This document shows, piece by piece, positions 33,448-44,270 of a stretch of DNA of 64,000 bases. Position 1 is the stretch's first letter. The number at the start of each line of letters is the position of its first letter. A program made the position numbers and the translations under genes. A model generated the notes under the pieces. It worked only from the letters and a program-made list of their open reading frames with translations, was not told where the DNA came from and did no database searches. The stretch spans positions 82,035,001 through 82,099,000 of the forward strand of contig CM032229.1 in NCBI GenBank assembly GCA_019009955.1, read 5' to 3'. This DNA comes from Riptortus pedestris. Its lineage: Eukaryota; Arthropoda; Insecta; Hemiptera; Alydidae.

Positions 33448-34434
33448 AGGTAAGACTATGTTGTCATCCGGCCTCAGCCTGAACCTATTTGAATCTAAAT
33501 CTTTTTGTATCTCAGCAATTAAATTAGATTTACATAGATCTTCAAAAATGGTATAATACAAGTAATTCTTTATTTGATATTTATTATAATACTGTGAAAA
33601 AAATATGATCAATGGAACAAATCTAATGAAGGTTCTACATGACTTCCTTGTACTCCTATTAAGTTAAATGAAAAAGTGCTCCACTTGCTTTAAAATCATT
33701 TCATTTGAAAGTAATTTACGATATAACGCTTCTTATACGTCGGATCGAAAAATGCTATTGATCTTACTTTTTTGAACCGTTTATAGATGGTAAAAATACC
33801 ATTACTTATATCTCTAATAAGTACGGATAATTGATTTTTTTTTCATGTTCCTCTTAACTCCTTTCCTAGTAGGATCAGCACATATAATTTAATTGAAATC
33901 TTAGAACCTGAATTTACTTCAAAATACTTCCACTCCTTCACTCAAGGAAGTCAAAATGTGAAGGAAATTTCTAACGACTGAAACGTTGTTTCATCTCAAA
34001 ATCCCTTACACTAGAAACAAAAACAATGAAAATAAATATTTAAAAGATAATAAAAAGTTATCTGTTATATGAAAGAAGAAAGGAAGGATACATAGTTTCA
34101 CTTACCTAAACTTTAAATAAATATTTCTCAAGAGTGTTCAAAAACGTTTTCTTTGGAACATAGCAGTAGAGGGATTAATCACTTAAGTTTTTAACACGTT
34201 TCTGTCTTGCAATTATTTAGCTCCATGGAATCGTAAATTTATAAAGAATGGGTGTTACAAATTATTTCGTAACATCAAACATTATCAACTTTTTAAACTA
34301 AGATATCAGTATATAGATGTATAGACCACATGACTTATTATAATCAATGCAATATTCAATAAAAAAGGGGCCAGCACTCATCGATTGCTTAATAAAAGCA
34401 TCACAGAGGCAAATAAACATATATTTGTGGGATA

Positions 34435-34436
<2 letters not shown>
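33448..34436. other. Unassigned A+T-rich sequence
   Basis: No genes or repeat families are recognised in about 1 kb. Confidence 0.4.

Positions 34437-34504
<68 letters not shown>
34437..34504. repeat. (GT)n microsatellite
   Basis: Uninterrupted GT run of about 68 bp. Confidence 0.97.
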
Positions 34505-34508
<4 letters not shown>

Positions 34509-35287
34509 TTTGAATGAACCTTAATTTTATTACCTTAGTAGAAGCAGCGTATATTAGAACATTTTTTTTTTTTTTGACAAGTTATATCATGCTGAAAACC
34601 TCATTAGCTGAATTTCCCGAAATGTTAATCTGTTAAAAAGTTAATTCCAAGTTAAATTAATGTTAAAATGAAACAAAATCCGAGTATGATTTAAGCACAA
34701 ATGACTTAATTAATTACACGTACACACAAAGGGCCGTAGTTAAAGGACAATTTAGAAGGGTGCCCTTATTTACGAGCCATGTTTTCTTGATGCCACGCCT
34801 TTGGGGCGTATTAAATCATTTATTTAGATTTTCCTTACACAGCCTTCCACCTTTATCGTTCATACGCCGCTTGACAAATGGTTCGCCGTCCTCCATTCTC
34901 CTCACTTATAATGGGCTGAGGTATAAAAGAACTTCCATTCAAGCCCGCTCCAAGATGCTAAAAGCAGTTATCATAATCAGTTTATAGTGCATTTACCATA
35001 GCTAGGGGCTATATAATGGATGCGAACTTCTCCATAAACTCTTATTATGGATGAAACAGAGTAGGGAAGGGGATCTATCAGCATAAATGTCAGACAATAA
35101 ACGAAATGTTGCAGTGAATTTAAAACTAGAAAGAAAGTCATTGTCAAAACGAACGATTTCTTTTTTTAAATTGTAGAATTAACAAATAATTCCATAGAAA
35201 TTATAAAACCCTTTTACTGGTATAAACAAAAATAATTATTAAGATTAAATAGTAGCATAAATTAATATACTTACAACCTGATTTTCA
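34505..35287. other. Unassigned
   Basis: A 75-codon frame at 34760-34987 (+) has no recognisable domain. Nothing else is seen. Confidence 0.4.
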
Positions 35288-35299
35288 TATTCAGCAAAT

Positions 35300-35511
35300 G
35301 GGGCTCAGGTCAGCCAAGTGAGTTAAAGCGTTGACCTTTATCTCACATGGTAAAACTAGATTGGCGAGTTCGATTCTCGCCTGGGTAAAGGAAATTATTA
35401 AATAACATCCTAAATCCCACCCTGGCTAGAAAAGGGTGGTAACCTGTAGATAACCCGTCCCAATTAGCCTTAGTTGCAAAAAGTGGACGTTAATAAATAA
35501 TAATAATAATT
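35300..35511 (+). repeat. tRNA-derived SINE (family S1), copy 6
   Basis: Box A-like GGTCAGCCAAGTGAGTTAAA, box B GAGTTCGATTCTCGCCTGG, CACCCTGGCTAGAAAAGG, AACCTGTAGATAACCCGTCC and AGTGGACGTTAATAAATAA with AATAAT tail. A short deletion removes TAGCGACGAAATTC-like sequence after AAATTATT. The 12-bp flank TATTCAGCAAAT (35288-35299) is repeated only at 35760-35771, after the hairpin element that follows, so the duplication encloses both. Confidence 0.92.
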
Positions 35512-35708
35512 ATTGTCATACCTCTCGGTGGAGACCGTCGTCACTGGCTGATGGTTGCGTACTGCGGGGAAGCGCGTTCGATGCGATGGCATAATCGTCT
35601 GTAAATAGTTGTACAACTATCGACAGGCTTGAAGATGATGCCATCGCATGCCAGCGGTACTCAACCATCAGCCAGTGACGACGGTCTTCACCGATAGGTA
35701 TGACAATA
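35512..35708. repeat. GC-rich long hairpin in the SINE tail
   Basis: Left arm ATTGTCATACC-TCTCGGTGGAGACC-GTCGTCACTGGC-TGATGGTTG; the right arm (35661-35708) is its inverse with few mismatches. A second paired segment lies inside, ATGCGATGGCATAATC against GATGATGCCATCGCAT, around a loop near 35600-35630. It is GC-rich compared with its surroundings, with no open frame. It is either a foldback transposon that entered the SINE tail or part of a chimeric retrotranscript. Confidence 0.75.
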
Positions 35709-35811
35709 GTACCATTTATATTGGCGGTTCTAACCCTTTATTTGAATTATAATAATAATTATTCAGCAAATATCTAACTGTTATTAACACTTTCAAAACT
35801 TCAATGTTCAA

Positions 35812-35921
35812 CTCAATAAATTAAATCCTAAGTTTCATTCAGACAAAAAAAGGGTGACAACCTGTAGATAACAGGTACTGATCAGCGTCAGCCGGCACAA
35901 ATGGTCGTTGAAAAATAACCT
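35812..35921 (+). repeat. Old S1 SINE, 3' half only
   Basis: AAATTAAATCCTAAG, AAAAAAAGGGTGACAACC, TGTAGATAACAGGTACTGAT, then AAATGGTCGTTGAAAAATAA follow the S1 body and 3' end in order, with many substitutions. The tRNA-like head is missing. Confidence 0.65.
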
Positions 35922-36319
35922 AAGAAAATATAGTGTGTTTTAGTTAAAATAAATTATTTTTATTCTTTTTGAGAGCTAATTTATGTAAGAGTCGTATAAT
36001 TATACAAATGGAATCGTATTTTAAACAGTTTAACAAACCATTATTCAACGTTTAAATACAAAGTTCGCTTTCACCAGATACGTTTTTTCATGTAAAAACA
36101 AAACTTTCTAAAGCGACAAAAATATCTGCATAATTAAAAACAAACATTATACGATTTGAACTGCTGCCTTCACCAGGGGTCACGTTATCTGCACAAACGT
36201 TAATTTTTATCCACCGTAACCTTTTTCTAGCCACATTTATTCTTTTTGTAAAGTAAATTTAATCTGTGGAACGAGGAGTAATTTGTTTTGGAATATAGTA
36301 AATACTTCCTAAGAAAAAA
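35922..36319. other. Unassigned A+T-rich sequence
   Basis: Nothing recognised. Confidence 0.4.
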
Positions 36320-36372
36320 CTTTACTTCACGCAGGAGCTGCTTAAAAAGTAAGCAGATTTCCCAGGAGAAGG
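36320..36372 (+). repeat. Family B left-terminus fragment
   Basis: After a run of A: CTTTACTTCACGCAGGAGCT then GCTTAAAAAGTAAGCAGATTTCCC. The hairpin (GCAG-GAG-CTGC) and AAGCAGATTTCCC are kept. The remainder of the element is not recognisable, although a TA tract follows at 36484. Confidence 0.75.
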
Positions 36373-36482
36373 AATGATTCATGATCACGGTGAAAAACCT
36401 TTTGCCCTTTTAGACTTCTTCAATTATAGAACTTGATATTGGATTTATATGAAACGTGAACCAACTCCAATGGAATGTAAAC

Positions 36483-36483
<1 letters not shown>

Positions 36484-36562
<79 letters not shown>
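36484..36562. repeat. (TA)n microsatellite
   Basis: Pure TA run of nearly 80 bp. Possibly the microsatellite of the degraded family B copy whose left end is at 36320. Confidence 0.95.
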
Positions 36563-36567
<5 letters not shown>

Positions 36568-36689
36568 TTCTGACCTCTGTCTATGCATTGATTTTTTTTC
36601 TCGAGTTGTCACAATACTTTTTCGTTTCACATGGAGTTGAAAACTTCATATCCAAACGATATCAACAATTTTTGATTACGGTGCCTATT

Positions 36690-37250
36690 TTTTACCTTTT
36701 CAGACCTAAACTACTGAACCAAATTTTATGATAGTTGGTACGCATATTACTACTAACCTTGCTTAATATTCTCAAAGACCAACAGGAGAGGGGGTTCTAA
36801 GGGAGCCATGAAAAGAAAAATCGTTGTGTTTGTTGGTTTTTCAGAGAATCTTCACTTGATAAAAGTTGTTTATTTGATTATTTATAGAACCTTTTGTATT
36901 ATATACTTCTACTTTATAACAAAGTATAAAAAAGATACACGATAAAAACTATAGCAGGAGTCAACAATTTTATTGGGCATAAACGGCTGAACTTAGAAGA
37001 TCTTGGTATTTGAATTGGCATTAAGTCTTCCATGGTTATAACCTATATTAACATTTGTAGGGAAAGGTAGGAGATGAGGTTCTCAAAGAAAAAGGAAGGG
37101 GGTAATGACATGAAAAATCTGCACATTACAAAAGTTGTTTATTTTGGCATTTAAAGTAACTTTTGTCATATACTCATTTGTCTAATAACGCAGTATAAAC
37201 AATATACACCAAATACATACTAGTGCACGATTCACTAATATTTTTAGTAT
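36690..37250 (+). repeat. Degraded Helitron-related repeat
   Basis: Shares with 10469-11086 the blocks TAACAAAGTATAAAAAAGAT, CAATTTTATTGGGCA and CGGCTGAAC, and a repeated AAAAGTTGTTTATTT-type segment. It also shows CTACTGAACCAAATTTTATG and GAGAGGGGGTTCTAAGGGAG near the left. It has no clear CTAG terminus and no open frame. Confidence 0.5.
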
Positions 37251-37617
37251 TCATTAAAGTTTATTTGATATTGGCCTATTTTGACAAATGATATAATGTT
37301 TTAGGACATATATGATAGTTCTGAAAATGATTCTGATATGCGAAATTATAAACCTCATCCACCCCCATCAATTGTTAATTATTTCCATTAGGAAATAAAA
37401 TTGTTATTTATAAACATCGTTATTTATTACCAATAGAAATGTGAACTATAAGGGCATTATGATTATTTAATTTTTAGAATATATTATTTAAACAAAGTAA
37501 TTTAAGTATATATTATCTTATTTCAAACGATATCAAACGTTACTTTACGTTTATGTTACTCATTATGACAAAAGACATAGTGAATTTAAACTCACTATGA
37601 TTGTTGTAAGTGTTATT

Positions 37618-37681
37618 GTGGTAAAGGTTAAGTTAAACATATGTTCATTTGGTAAAGGTTATGTTAAACATATGTTCGTTT
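37618..37681 (+). repeat. Two-copy tandem repeat upstream of gag remnant
   Basis: GGTAAAGGTTAAGTTAAACA then TATGTTCATTT is followed directly by GGTAAAGGTTATGTTAAACA then TATGTTCGTTT: two copies of about 31 bp. Confidence 0.85.
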
Positions 37682-37708
37682 ATCTTTAATTAGTTCAGTT
37701 AATAAAGG

Positions 37709-38345
37709 TTGCTTGTAGTGACAGCACGTGCGTTCGTTATCGATCGACCAGACGCTGAGGAACTGCTAACCTCTATTGGGATGAATGTCGAAGCTAGGAC
37801 TTCCTTTGATGCTGTTGTGAAGCACTTTAATGAATATTTTTCCACTAAGAAAAATATATTTTATCATAGGACTGTTTTCCTAAAAAGAAAACAATTTGCT
37901 GATGTAAGGGTAGAGTTTATTAATGACCTCCATAAAATGTCGGAGAGATGCGATTGGGCTTGCAGTGATTATGAGAGTCGAAAATATCATGAGGATATGA
38001 TACTGCTTAAGCTAGTTACAGGATTCGGGATCAGCAGCTGTCGAGACATCTTCAGATTCAGGAAGGGCTGACCCTTAATAAAGCCAATGAGATGGTTAGG
38101 CAGTCAGAAGCAATAAATTCTAAAAAAGATCTGTTTGACAGAGTTACTGGGGAAGTTATAGAGGCTAGGAGTGAAAATCGAGCGTCTAAAGAAGCAGGTA
38201 ATCCAACCAAATTTTCCAATGTTACTTCCAGATTTGCTAGATGTGGGTCTTTAAAGAATCATTCTTTGGAAAATTCTCTTGCACGTGGTAAAACCTGTTT
38301 TCGATGTGGCCTTAAGAACCACTTTAAACTTTTTCTGTGGCTCTG
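37709..38345 (+). pseudogene. Gag-like protein of an LTR retrotransposon, frameshifted
   Basis: The first frame (to 38071) reads ARTSFDAVVKHFNEYFSTKK, FYHRTVFLKRKQFADVRVEF, INDLHKMSERCDW and EDMILLKLVTGF, the layout of the Gypsy-type capsid core (DAVVKAFDEYF...R..F..R.Q...ESVEEFITDLHKL...C.F). A one-base shift near 38020 moves to another frame with IRDQQLSRHLQIQEGLTL, NKANEMVRQSEAINSK, matching the end of the same domain. The zinc knuckle begins CFRCGLKNHF but its last Cys is lost by a further shift. No protease, reverse transcriptase or integrase follows, and no LTR is seen beside it. A GGCAGGTAAGAT near 38345 looks like a splice donor but may be chance. Confidence 0.75.
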
Positions 38346-40447
38346 GCAGGTAAGATTAATTTTTCGCTACAACTGTTATTTATTTCTACCAACTATATAA
38401 ATTGTTAGTCCATTCGAATTATTTTGATTAATAATTATTTTATGTTAAACAATGTTTATAACACTCAAAAGATTGAGGAAGATGTAGGGAGGCTACACGT
38501 GAACTTGTGTCCTGTGTAATGTTGGCATTATTGGAATTACTTTCTACACACATTTCCTATTACGCATATAATGTTATGTTTATAATTGTGCTTAAATAAT
38601 TTGTACTCGGATTTATTATTGACAGGAAATATATAGATTATAGATGATATTTAATTATAATAGTTGCTAACCAGAAGTATGATATGATTTATTCATGGTG
38701 TGTCATGCAGTGGGGAAGGATTGATTAGGAACCCAATTTCACTGATCCCTCCAAACTGAAATTTCTATTTAATAAATCCCCTACAGTTAACTGATTTTTA
38801 CGGAACAACAATAAGCCAAGAAGGGATATGTCATTGTACAAATCGAAGGCTTGCTGAAAAAATACCACCATTATTGAGTCACCAACGCTTTCCCAAGCAA
38901 TGCCTGGTACCATAGCTAATATATATGTATAAATTTGAACTGACATAATTTTTGTAGTTAGGTTCGATGGAATATTTTAAAAATTACGTAATTGTAGGCT
39001 GAATTGGTCAGAAATTAGAATTTGTTGAAACGGCGTGAACACAGGAACATAAAATGAATCATCATTAAAAGAAATAATTATCTTGTTGACAGAAAAACTA
39101 AAAGAGACTAAAAGTATTCTCAATATAACTTATCAAGTATTGTTCATAAACAACTGTCGTATTTCAGAAATAATATTGTAGATTTTCCATTTCTATAGAA
39201 TTAAATTCTTTTTATGTATCTATTATCAAGTTGTTAGTTTTTAAGCCTTGTGGAATGGTTGAATTACTTTTTATTTATGACTTTAACTGCTGAGGATGGA
39301 ACAACTAGACAGAAACAAATAAATGAACTGACGTTATTGAAAATAATATACTTGTCATTGTAAAATATAATTTATATGTTATACTAATATATTGCCCAAT
39401 GATTTGGAAATACTAAAATGAAATACCTTTTAATGACACTTGATGAACTCGCGGGGAGAGAGGGAAAAAAATAAAAGGACTTAAAGCAATTATTATAAAT
39501 GGACGAAAAAGAAGAAAAACATGAATTACTTCCCGTTCGTCGCCCTCGCCCTTTAGAAAAACCTTTAAAGAAACATTTATTCAAAAGGAACAAGGGAGGG
39601 AAAGCTAAAAGGAAGTGCTAATCGGGAGGCAATACACTTCGATTCAAGTTGCCTAAGGGCCGAATTAGATTGGGAGAAGTGAAGGACAATCACTTATGTA
39701 AAATCGTCCTGAGTGGCAGCTACAATGGCGGAGGGAGGAGCAACTTGTTTCTCTATATGCCTCCTTGTTAAAAGCTCAGCTTGTAAAGTGTTTAACTGCA
39801 TTAGTCAGGGGCCTATCTTCACTTCCCACTCAATGCAAAGTGGTGACAACACTCGACAACTCGATTATGCGTCTTTTACGACGGACAAGGAACTTGGAGC
39901 AAAATATTCCTAACAGACTTATATTGGAGTATTCAAGTGGAAACTGGCGTACCCTTGAGACATTGTATGCATCTGTTAGCACAGAATATATTTAGCTAAG
40001 TATTTTACAACATTCCTAATTCCGAGGTTATACAAAAAATATTTTCCGTCTTAGATAATTTGAGGGCTAAGTCGTTAAATTCGAGAGCACTATCAAACTA
40101 TAGTTACTAATTACTACGAGACATGGCTAAGGATCGAAACAAGCCTTAAAGACAACATAATAGATGGTATCCTTATAGTTTAGTAATGCAATTAATCAGA
40201 ATATGCAATTAGACAGGTAGTTATCCAGTTCTTGGAGTATTAGAGTGCCACAATGTTTTCCTAGTCATACTCTAGTATTATTGAGAAGTTAGCCGTACTA
40301 GGTGCAGTGAATATCTGCAGGCAACAATTATAAAGAATAGCTCGTGAAAGGATGTCTGCCGTGTGATTAAACTCACCTGAAATAGAAGTCATTAAATTCT
40401 CAGACTAAATGTTCATTTATTGGTCGAAGTAACTGAAATCACAAAAA
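38346..40447. other. Unassigned
   Basis: About 2.1 kb with only short frames (39384-39593 minus, 39713-39995 plus) of no recognisable type. The stretch 39600-39990 is slightly richer in G+C. Confidence 0.4.
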
Positions 40448-40820
40448 GTCCGACACGCAGGGGCTGCGTAAACTAAGCAGATTTCCCTCGTGAAGCACAT
40501 GTAACATGAGTAGAAGTGGGGGTTTCCTGAAGGCTGAAAACTGAAAAATGCAAATATCTCGGTTAATATTCAAAATACGGAATAAATGTATATAACAATA
40601 TTACTAGTACATTTTAATTGCAACAAGATTGGTTTTATTCAATTTTTGCGATCCGACCTATAATAACGTAGATATTTCGAATTTTCAAAATCTTCTAAAC
40701 CCCCTCCCACTGGTCCGATTTCAGGCATTTTCGAACTCGGTCTTTCTTATTACATAAAACGATTAAATATCGAGTTTGGTAACGATCAAAGAAAATTTGC
40801 GACCGCTATAGTGGTAATAG

Positions 40821-40895
<75 letters not shown>

Positions 40896-41020
40896 GTTTT
40901 GAACCGACCTCATGTTCGTCATCTACTAGGTAGGATCAATGGACATTTGAAGAAAAATTTCGAAAATTGTGTCATGAGTACGACTTCAATAGCTGATTTC
41001 CCCTAAGGGAAATTTGCTAA
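40448..41020 (+). mobile_element. Family B element, complete medium copy
   Basis: Left end after CAAAAA: GTCCGACACGCAGGGGCTGC then GTAAACTAAGCAGATTTCCC. It holds GTTTCCTGAAGGCTGAAAAC, CAAATATCTCGGTTAATATT, TTTCGAATTTTCAAAATC, AATATCGAGTTTGGTAACGA, a TA tract (40824-40886) and TTTTGAACCGACCTCATG. The right end is GATTTCCCCTAAGGGAAATT then TGCTAAAAA. Compared with 15142-16059 it lacks the left-central 350 bp. Confidence 0.88.
40824..40886. repeat. (TA)n microsatellite inside family B
   Basis: TA run at the usual internal position, followed by a short CA run. Confidence 0.95.
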
Positions 41021-41339
41021 AAATGGAGAGTTCACAAAACCACCAGTTTCCTTCTCAGCTTATAACTTAATTTCAAATGAAGAGGTCTGCTTTAAAGATG
41101 TCCACAATATGACAATATGAGTCTTGTGCCACCACCACCCCTCATTTCAACCGCCTTTAAAACTAAATTTAATTTTCTTTATCACTGATAACTTCTTTCT
41201 ATGTTAGTTAAAAAGGTGTGTTTCTACGGAAAATTAAAATGTGCAATTTAAGTAACTCTCTATATTGTTGTTTTTTATTATTATTATATTAGTCCAATAA
41301 AAAAAATCCAATTTAAAAGGTGATATAATAGGATTAGCA

Positions 41340-41470
41340 TCATCAGAAAATCTTTCAGCTACACAACCCTTGGGAGGGTTTGAGCAGTGATCACCGCACT
41401 GTGGGGTGAGTAGAGAACTCCCTTTGTACGAACCTCTTCTCATTACTGAGCTACACGCGCTCAAAGGGTA
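41340..41470 (-). repeat. Possible tRNA-derived SINE head
   Basis: On the minus strand GCGCGTGTAGCTCAGTAATG then AGAAGAGG (about 41434-41462) fits a tRNA box A/D-arm (TAGCTCAGT..G.AGAG). CACTGCTCAAACCCTCCC (about 41372-41390) could be a degraded box B. It does not fold as a complete tRNA. Confidence 0.4.
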
Positions 41471-41829
41471 GGCTCCCAAATAATCAACACAACTCCTGCC
41501 GGCAAAAATACACCGTCCTCTCTTAATACAACGATATGCTTCCCTCTGATACGATTTTAACGAGGATTTCTTTCACAAATAACTCAAACATATGCACTCA
41601 AAAAGCTCATAAAGCATGTACAGTCTGTGGTTCATTGAACCTCAAATAAGGGGTAGTCACATCTATACAGCGCACTGAAGAGCCAGGATAGAGAGTGAAG
41701 GGGATGACGGTATACAGGTTAACTGGTTATTTCATTACTTCGCATTGCCACTAACGTAAGACACGGTGTACGAATGAATTTAATGCAGCAAGTTTTAAAA
41801 TACGCCCTTGATCAGATTCAACCCAAATA

Positions 41830-41870
41830 GACAGATTCAGGGGCTGCTTCATCTAAGTGGATTTCGTCAT
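41830..41870 (+). repeat. Family B left-terminus fragment
   Basis: ACAGATTCAGGGGCTGCTTC then ATCTAAGTGGATTTCGTCATG follows the left terminus with several substitutions. It lies 190 bp before an inverted family B copy. Confidence 0.5.
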
Positions 41871-42058
41871 GTATATGCACTTATTTCAAAACTTAAAAGT
41901 TCAATAAGAACAATATGAAAGCATTCGGTGCAGCCTGCAGTTAGTCAGTCACCCCTGTGTTTACCATCCATATCTGCCCGTACCTGTTCCCTACTCATTG
42001 CTCCACACAATAATCCGTGCAACATACTTGTCCTTCAAGTTCTTATTACCTCTATACA

Positions 42059-42144
42059 TTAAGGGAAATCAGCTATTGAAGTCGTACTCACGACACGATT
42101 TTCAAAAAAAATCTTACCCAGGAGATTACAAAATGTCCTTTTAA

Positions 42145-42202
<58 letters not shown>

Positions 42203-42590
42203 GTTAACGCTCTAGCAGTCGCAATGTTTCTTTGATGGTTCTTTCCTAACTCCATATACAAGCGTTTCATGTTAAAAATAAGTTCGTTAACGGCTGAAAT
42301 CGGAGTAGTGGGTTGGTGGTTTAGAGGGGGAATTTTGGAAATTCATAATATTTGCGTTATTATTCGTCGGACCAAAACATTGTATAGAACCAATATTATT
42401 GCAAATTGTATTTTCTAAAAATCTATAAATCTTGTCATCTTTTGGTTTTTGGCCATCATTAAACCCCCACTCTTACTCAAACCACATTAACAAAAAGCTG
42501 TTATATTATGAAGCACTTTATTTGATGACTAAATACCAAATATTGTCATCATTTTATGTTTTTAGGTAAATGCAAATACCTGGTGCTATT
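42059..42590 (-). mobile_element. Family B element lacking its left end (minus)
   Basis: Starts TTAAGGGAAATCAGCTATTG with AAGTCGTACTCACGACACG. It carries the TA tract (42150-42200), CTAGCAGTCGCAA, AAGTTCGTTAACGGCTGAAA, a TAGAGGGGGAATTTT tract, GCCATCATTAAACCCCCACT and AAATGCAAATACCTG. The GTCCGTCACGCAGG terminus is absent. Confidence 0.82.
42150..42200. repeat. (TA)n microsatellite inside family B
   Basis: TA run at the usual internal position. Confidence 0.95.
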
Positions 42591-42786
42591 CGTGTTCAGG
42601 TAATGTGTTCAATTATTTGTGTTTTATAAGCTATTTATATGATTTTTCCGGGATTTCCTGTCTAGGAAGGGATATTTAAAAATTCGATAGTTCACAAGTT
42701 CTAGTACCATTGAATCTTTTAACTAAGACCTCGGTGAATTATTGTTATATGTTTTTATCGCTTATTATGGGATGTCAAAAACATTG

Positions 42787-43000
42787 TGGGGGGGGGGGGC
42801 TCAGGTTAGCCGTTGGCCTTATTCTCACATTGTAAATCTAGCGTGGCGAGTTCGATTCCCGCTGGGCAATAGGTATTTATTTAGTGACATTAAGTAAAAT
42901 CCTTAATCCTACCCTGGCTGGAAAGTGGTAGTAACCTGTTGAGGACCCGTCCCAATTAGCTTTAGTTTCTAAAAGTGGACGTTAATAAATAATTTAATTT
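42787..43000 (+). repeat. tRNA-derived SINE (family S1), copy 7, with 10-bp target duplication
   Basis: A G-run leads into GGCTCAGGTTAGCC; the AAGTGAGTTAAAGC part of the box A region is deleted. Box B is GAGTTCGATTCCCGC, the body CCTACCCTGGCTGGAAAG and the end AAAAGTGGACGTTAATAAAT. It is flanked by exact AAAAACATTG at 42777-42786 and 43001-43010. Confidence 0.9.
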
Positions 43001-43010
43001 AAAAACATTG

Positions 43011-43739
43011 AGTTTATAGTGAATGACTGACTACCTACAATGTTCGTTTTTCTTAGTGGAATTCTATCTACAACATAGACATTTCGTTAAAAAATCAAGG
43101 GAAAAAGAGCACGTGAAAGAAGATTAAAATCCATTTTATTTTGTTTATTTACTTCTTCGTCAAAAAGAGAACAACATATAGAGTTGATGGTGTTTGAATT
43201 GGGTACTTACAGTTACCTTCTATTTTTAGAAAAGGGACCTCAAGATTATATCACAACAAAGAACAGTAGCGTAGGAGGTGTGTGAAATTCCGCCAGCTCT
43301 CGCCTCGAAGAATAAATGCTGAGAAAATAATTGCGTATTGAGTTATTCATGAAGCGATTCCCTCAGACATGATCCAGCTGTGTGTTTCCCTGCTTCTTGG
43401 ATTAGCGGTAACAACCAGTCCTTGTTCCACGAACATCATCCCTACCACACTCTAACTACTCCTCTCACCCCCAGCTTTTTATCTTCCTTATATTCCACCT
43501 CTACCATCATAACCCTTCATCCATACTCCACTATTGGTTAAATTGGTCCAATTATAAATCACATGCTCTTTGCACATATACATTTTAATAGAAACTGTTC
43601 GTCCCTTTCCGTTTCGAATGATTTTAACTAAATAATTATAAATGACAGATAATAATAAGAACATTTTTTTTCTCTTTACAATGAAGTTGTTTTGAAGCGA
43701 GTAACTTTGGCCTGGGTGCACATTGAGAGTTTTTCAAAA
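43011..43739. other. Unassigned
   Basis: No gene or repeat is recognised; short frames only. Confidence 0.4.
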
Positions 43740-44270
43740 ATCATTCGCTGGCAGGTTATGAGCAGGCAATTAACGATGATAGCCGAATACCGGGCTATTT
43801 CAATGAGAGGCACTGTGACGTATTAAGAGAGAGCGAACATCTGCTTATTTATCTACGAGAGTATGCCTGCTCAAGGTCTACATGGCCCGGTGCTCGCCCA
43901 ATATCGGACCAAAGAGGCAAAGAGAGGTACAGTGACGAATTAAGAGGGCGTTAGAACCATCTACGATAATGCTTAAGGTCAACATCGCCGGAAGATCGTC
44001 GAATCTCTGGCCAAAGAGGTGCAACCAAAGAGGTTGAAGAATTTTGAAGAGAAAACCCAGGGCGCTGTCATTTTCACCACGAAAGTGGACGGGTTGACCG
44101 TGAGCTGGGGTGGTTCCATTGAGGTTCTAACAGATGTGACGTCCATAGACCTCGTACAGTTGAATGAACTGCTCACTGGAAGTGATTCGACCCCCTCGTA
44201 CGGCTTCATTTATCCTCGGCGGGAAAACCATGGGCGCTACCATTTTCACCACTTATTATATTAAAACTAC
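43740..44270. other. GC-richer patch with internal direct repeats, unknown
   Basis: Two diverged direct copies are visible: GAGGCACTGTGACGTATTAA (43807 on) and GAGGTACAGTGACGAATTAA (43923 on), each followed by a CATCTACGA-type and a GGTCTACAT/GGTCAACAT-type segment. A second repeated phrase is GGGCGCTGTCATTTTCACCA (44059) and GGGCGCTACCATTTTCACCA (44231). An 81-codon frame (44019-44264, +) reads GAVIFTTKVDGLTVSWGG in its middle but matches no domain I know. Base composition differs from the surroundings. Confidence 0.4.

Noticed and set aside
38335..38356. Splice donor (GCAGGTAAGAT) after the gag-like frame as evidence of a host exon
   Set aside because: The frame is already broken twice upstream and no matching acceptor or following exon is seen.
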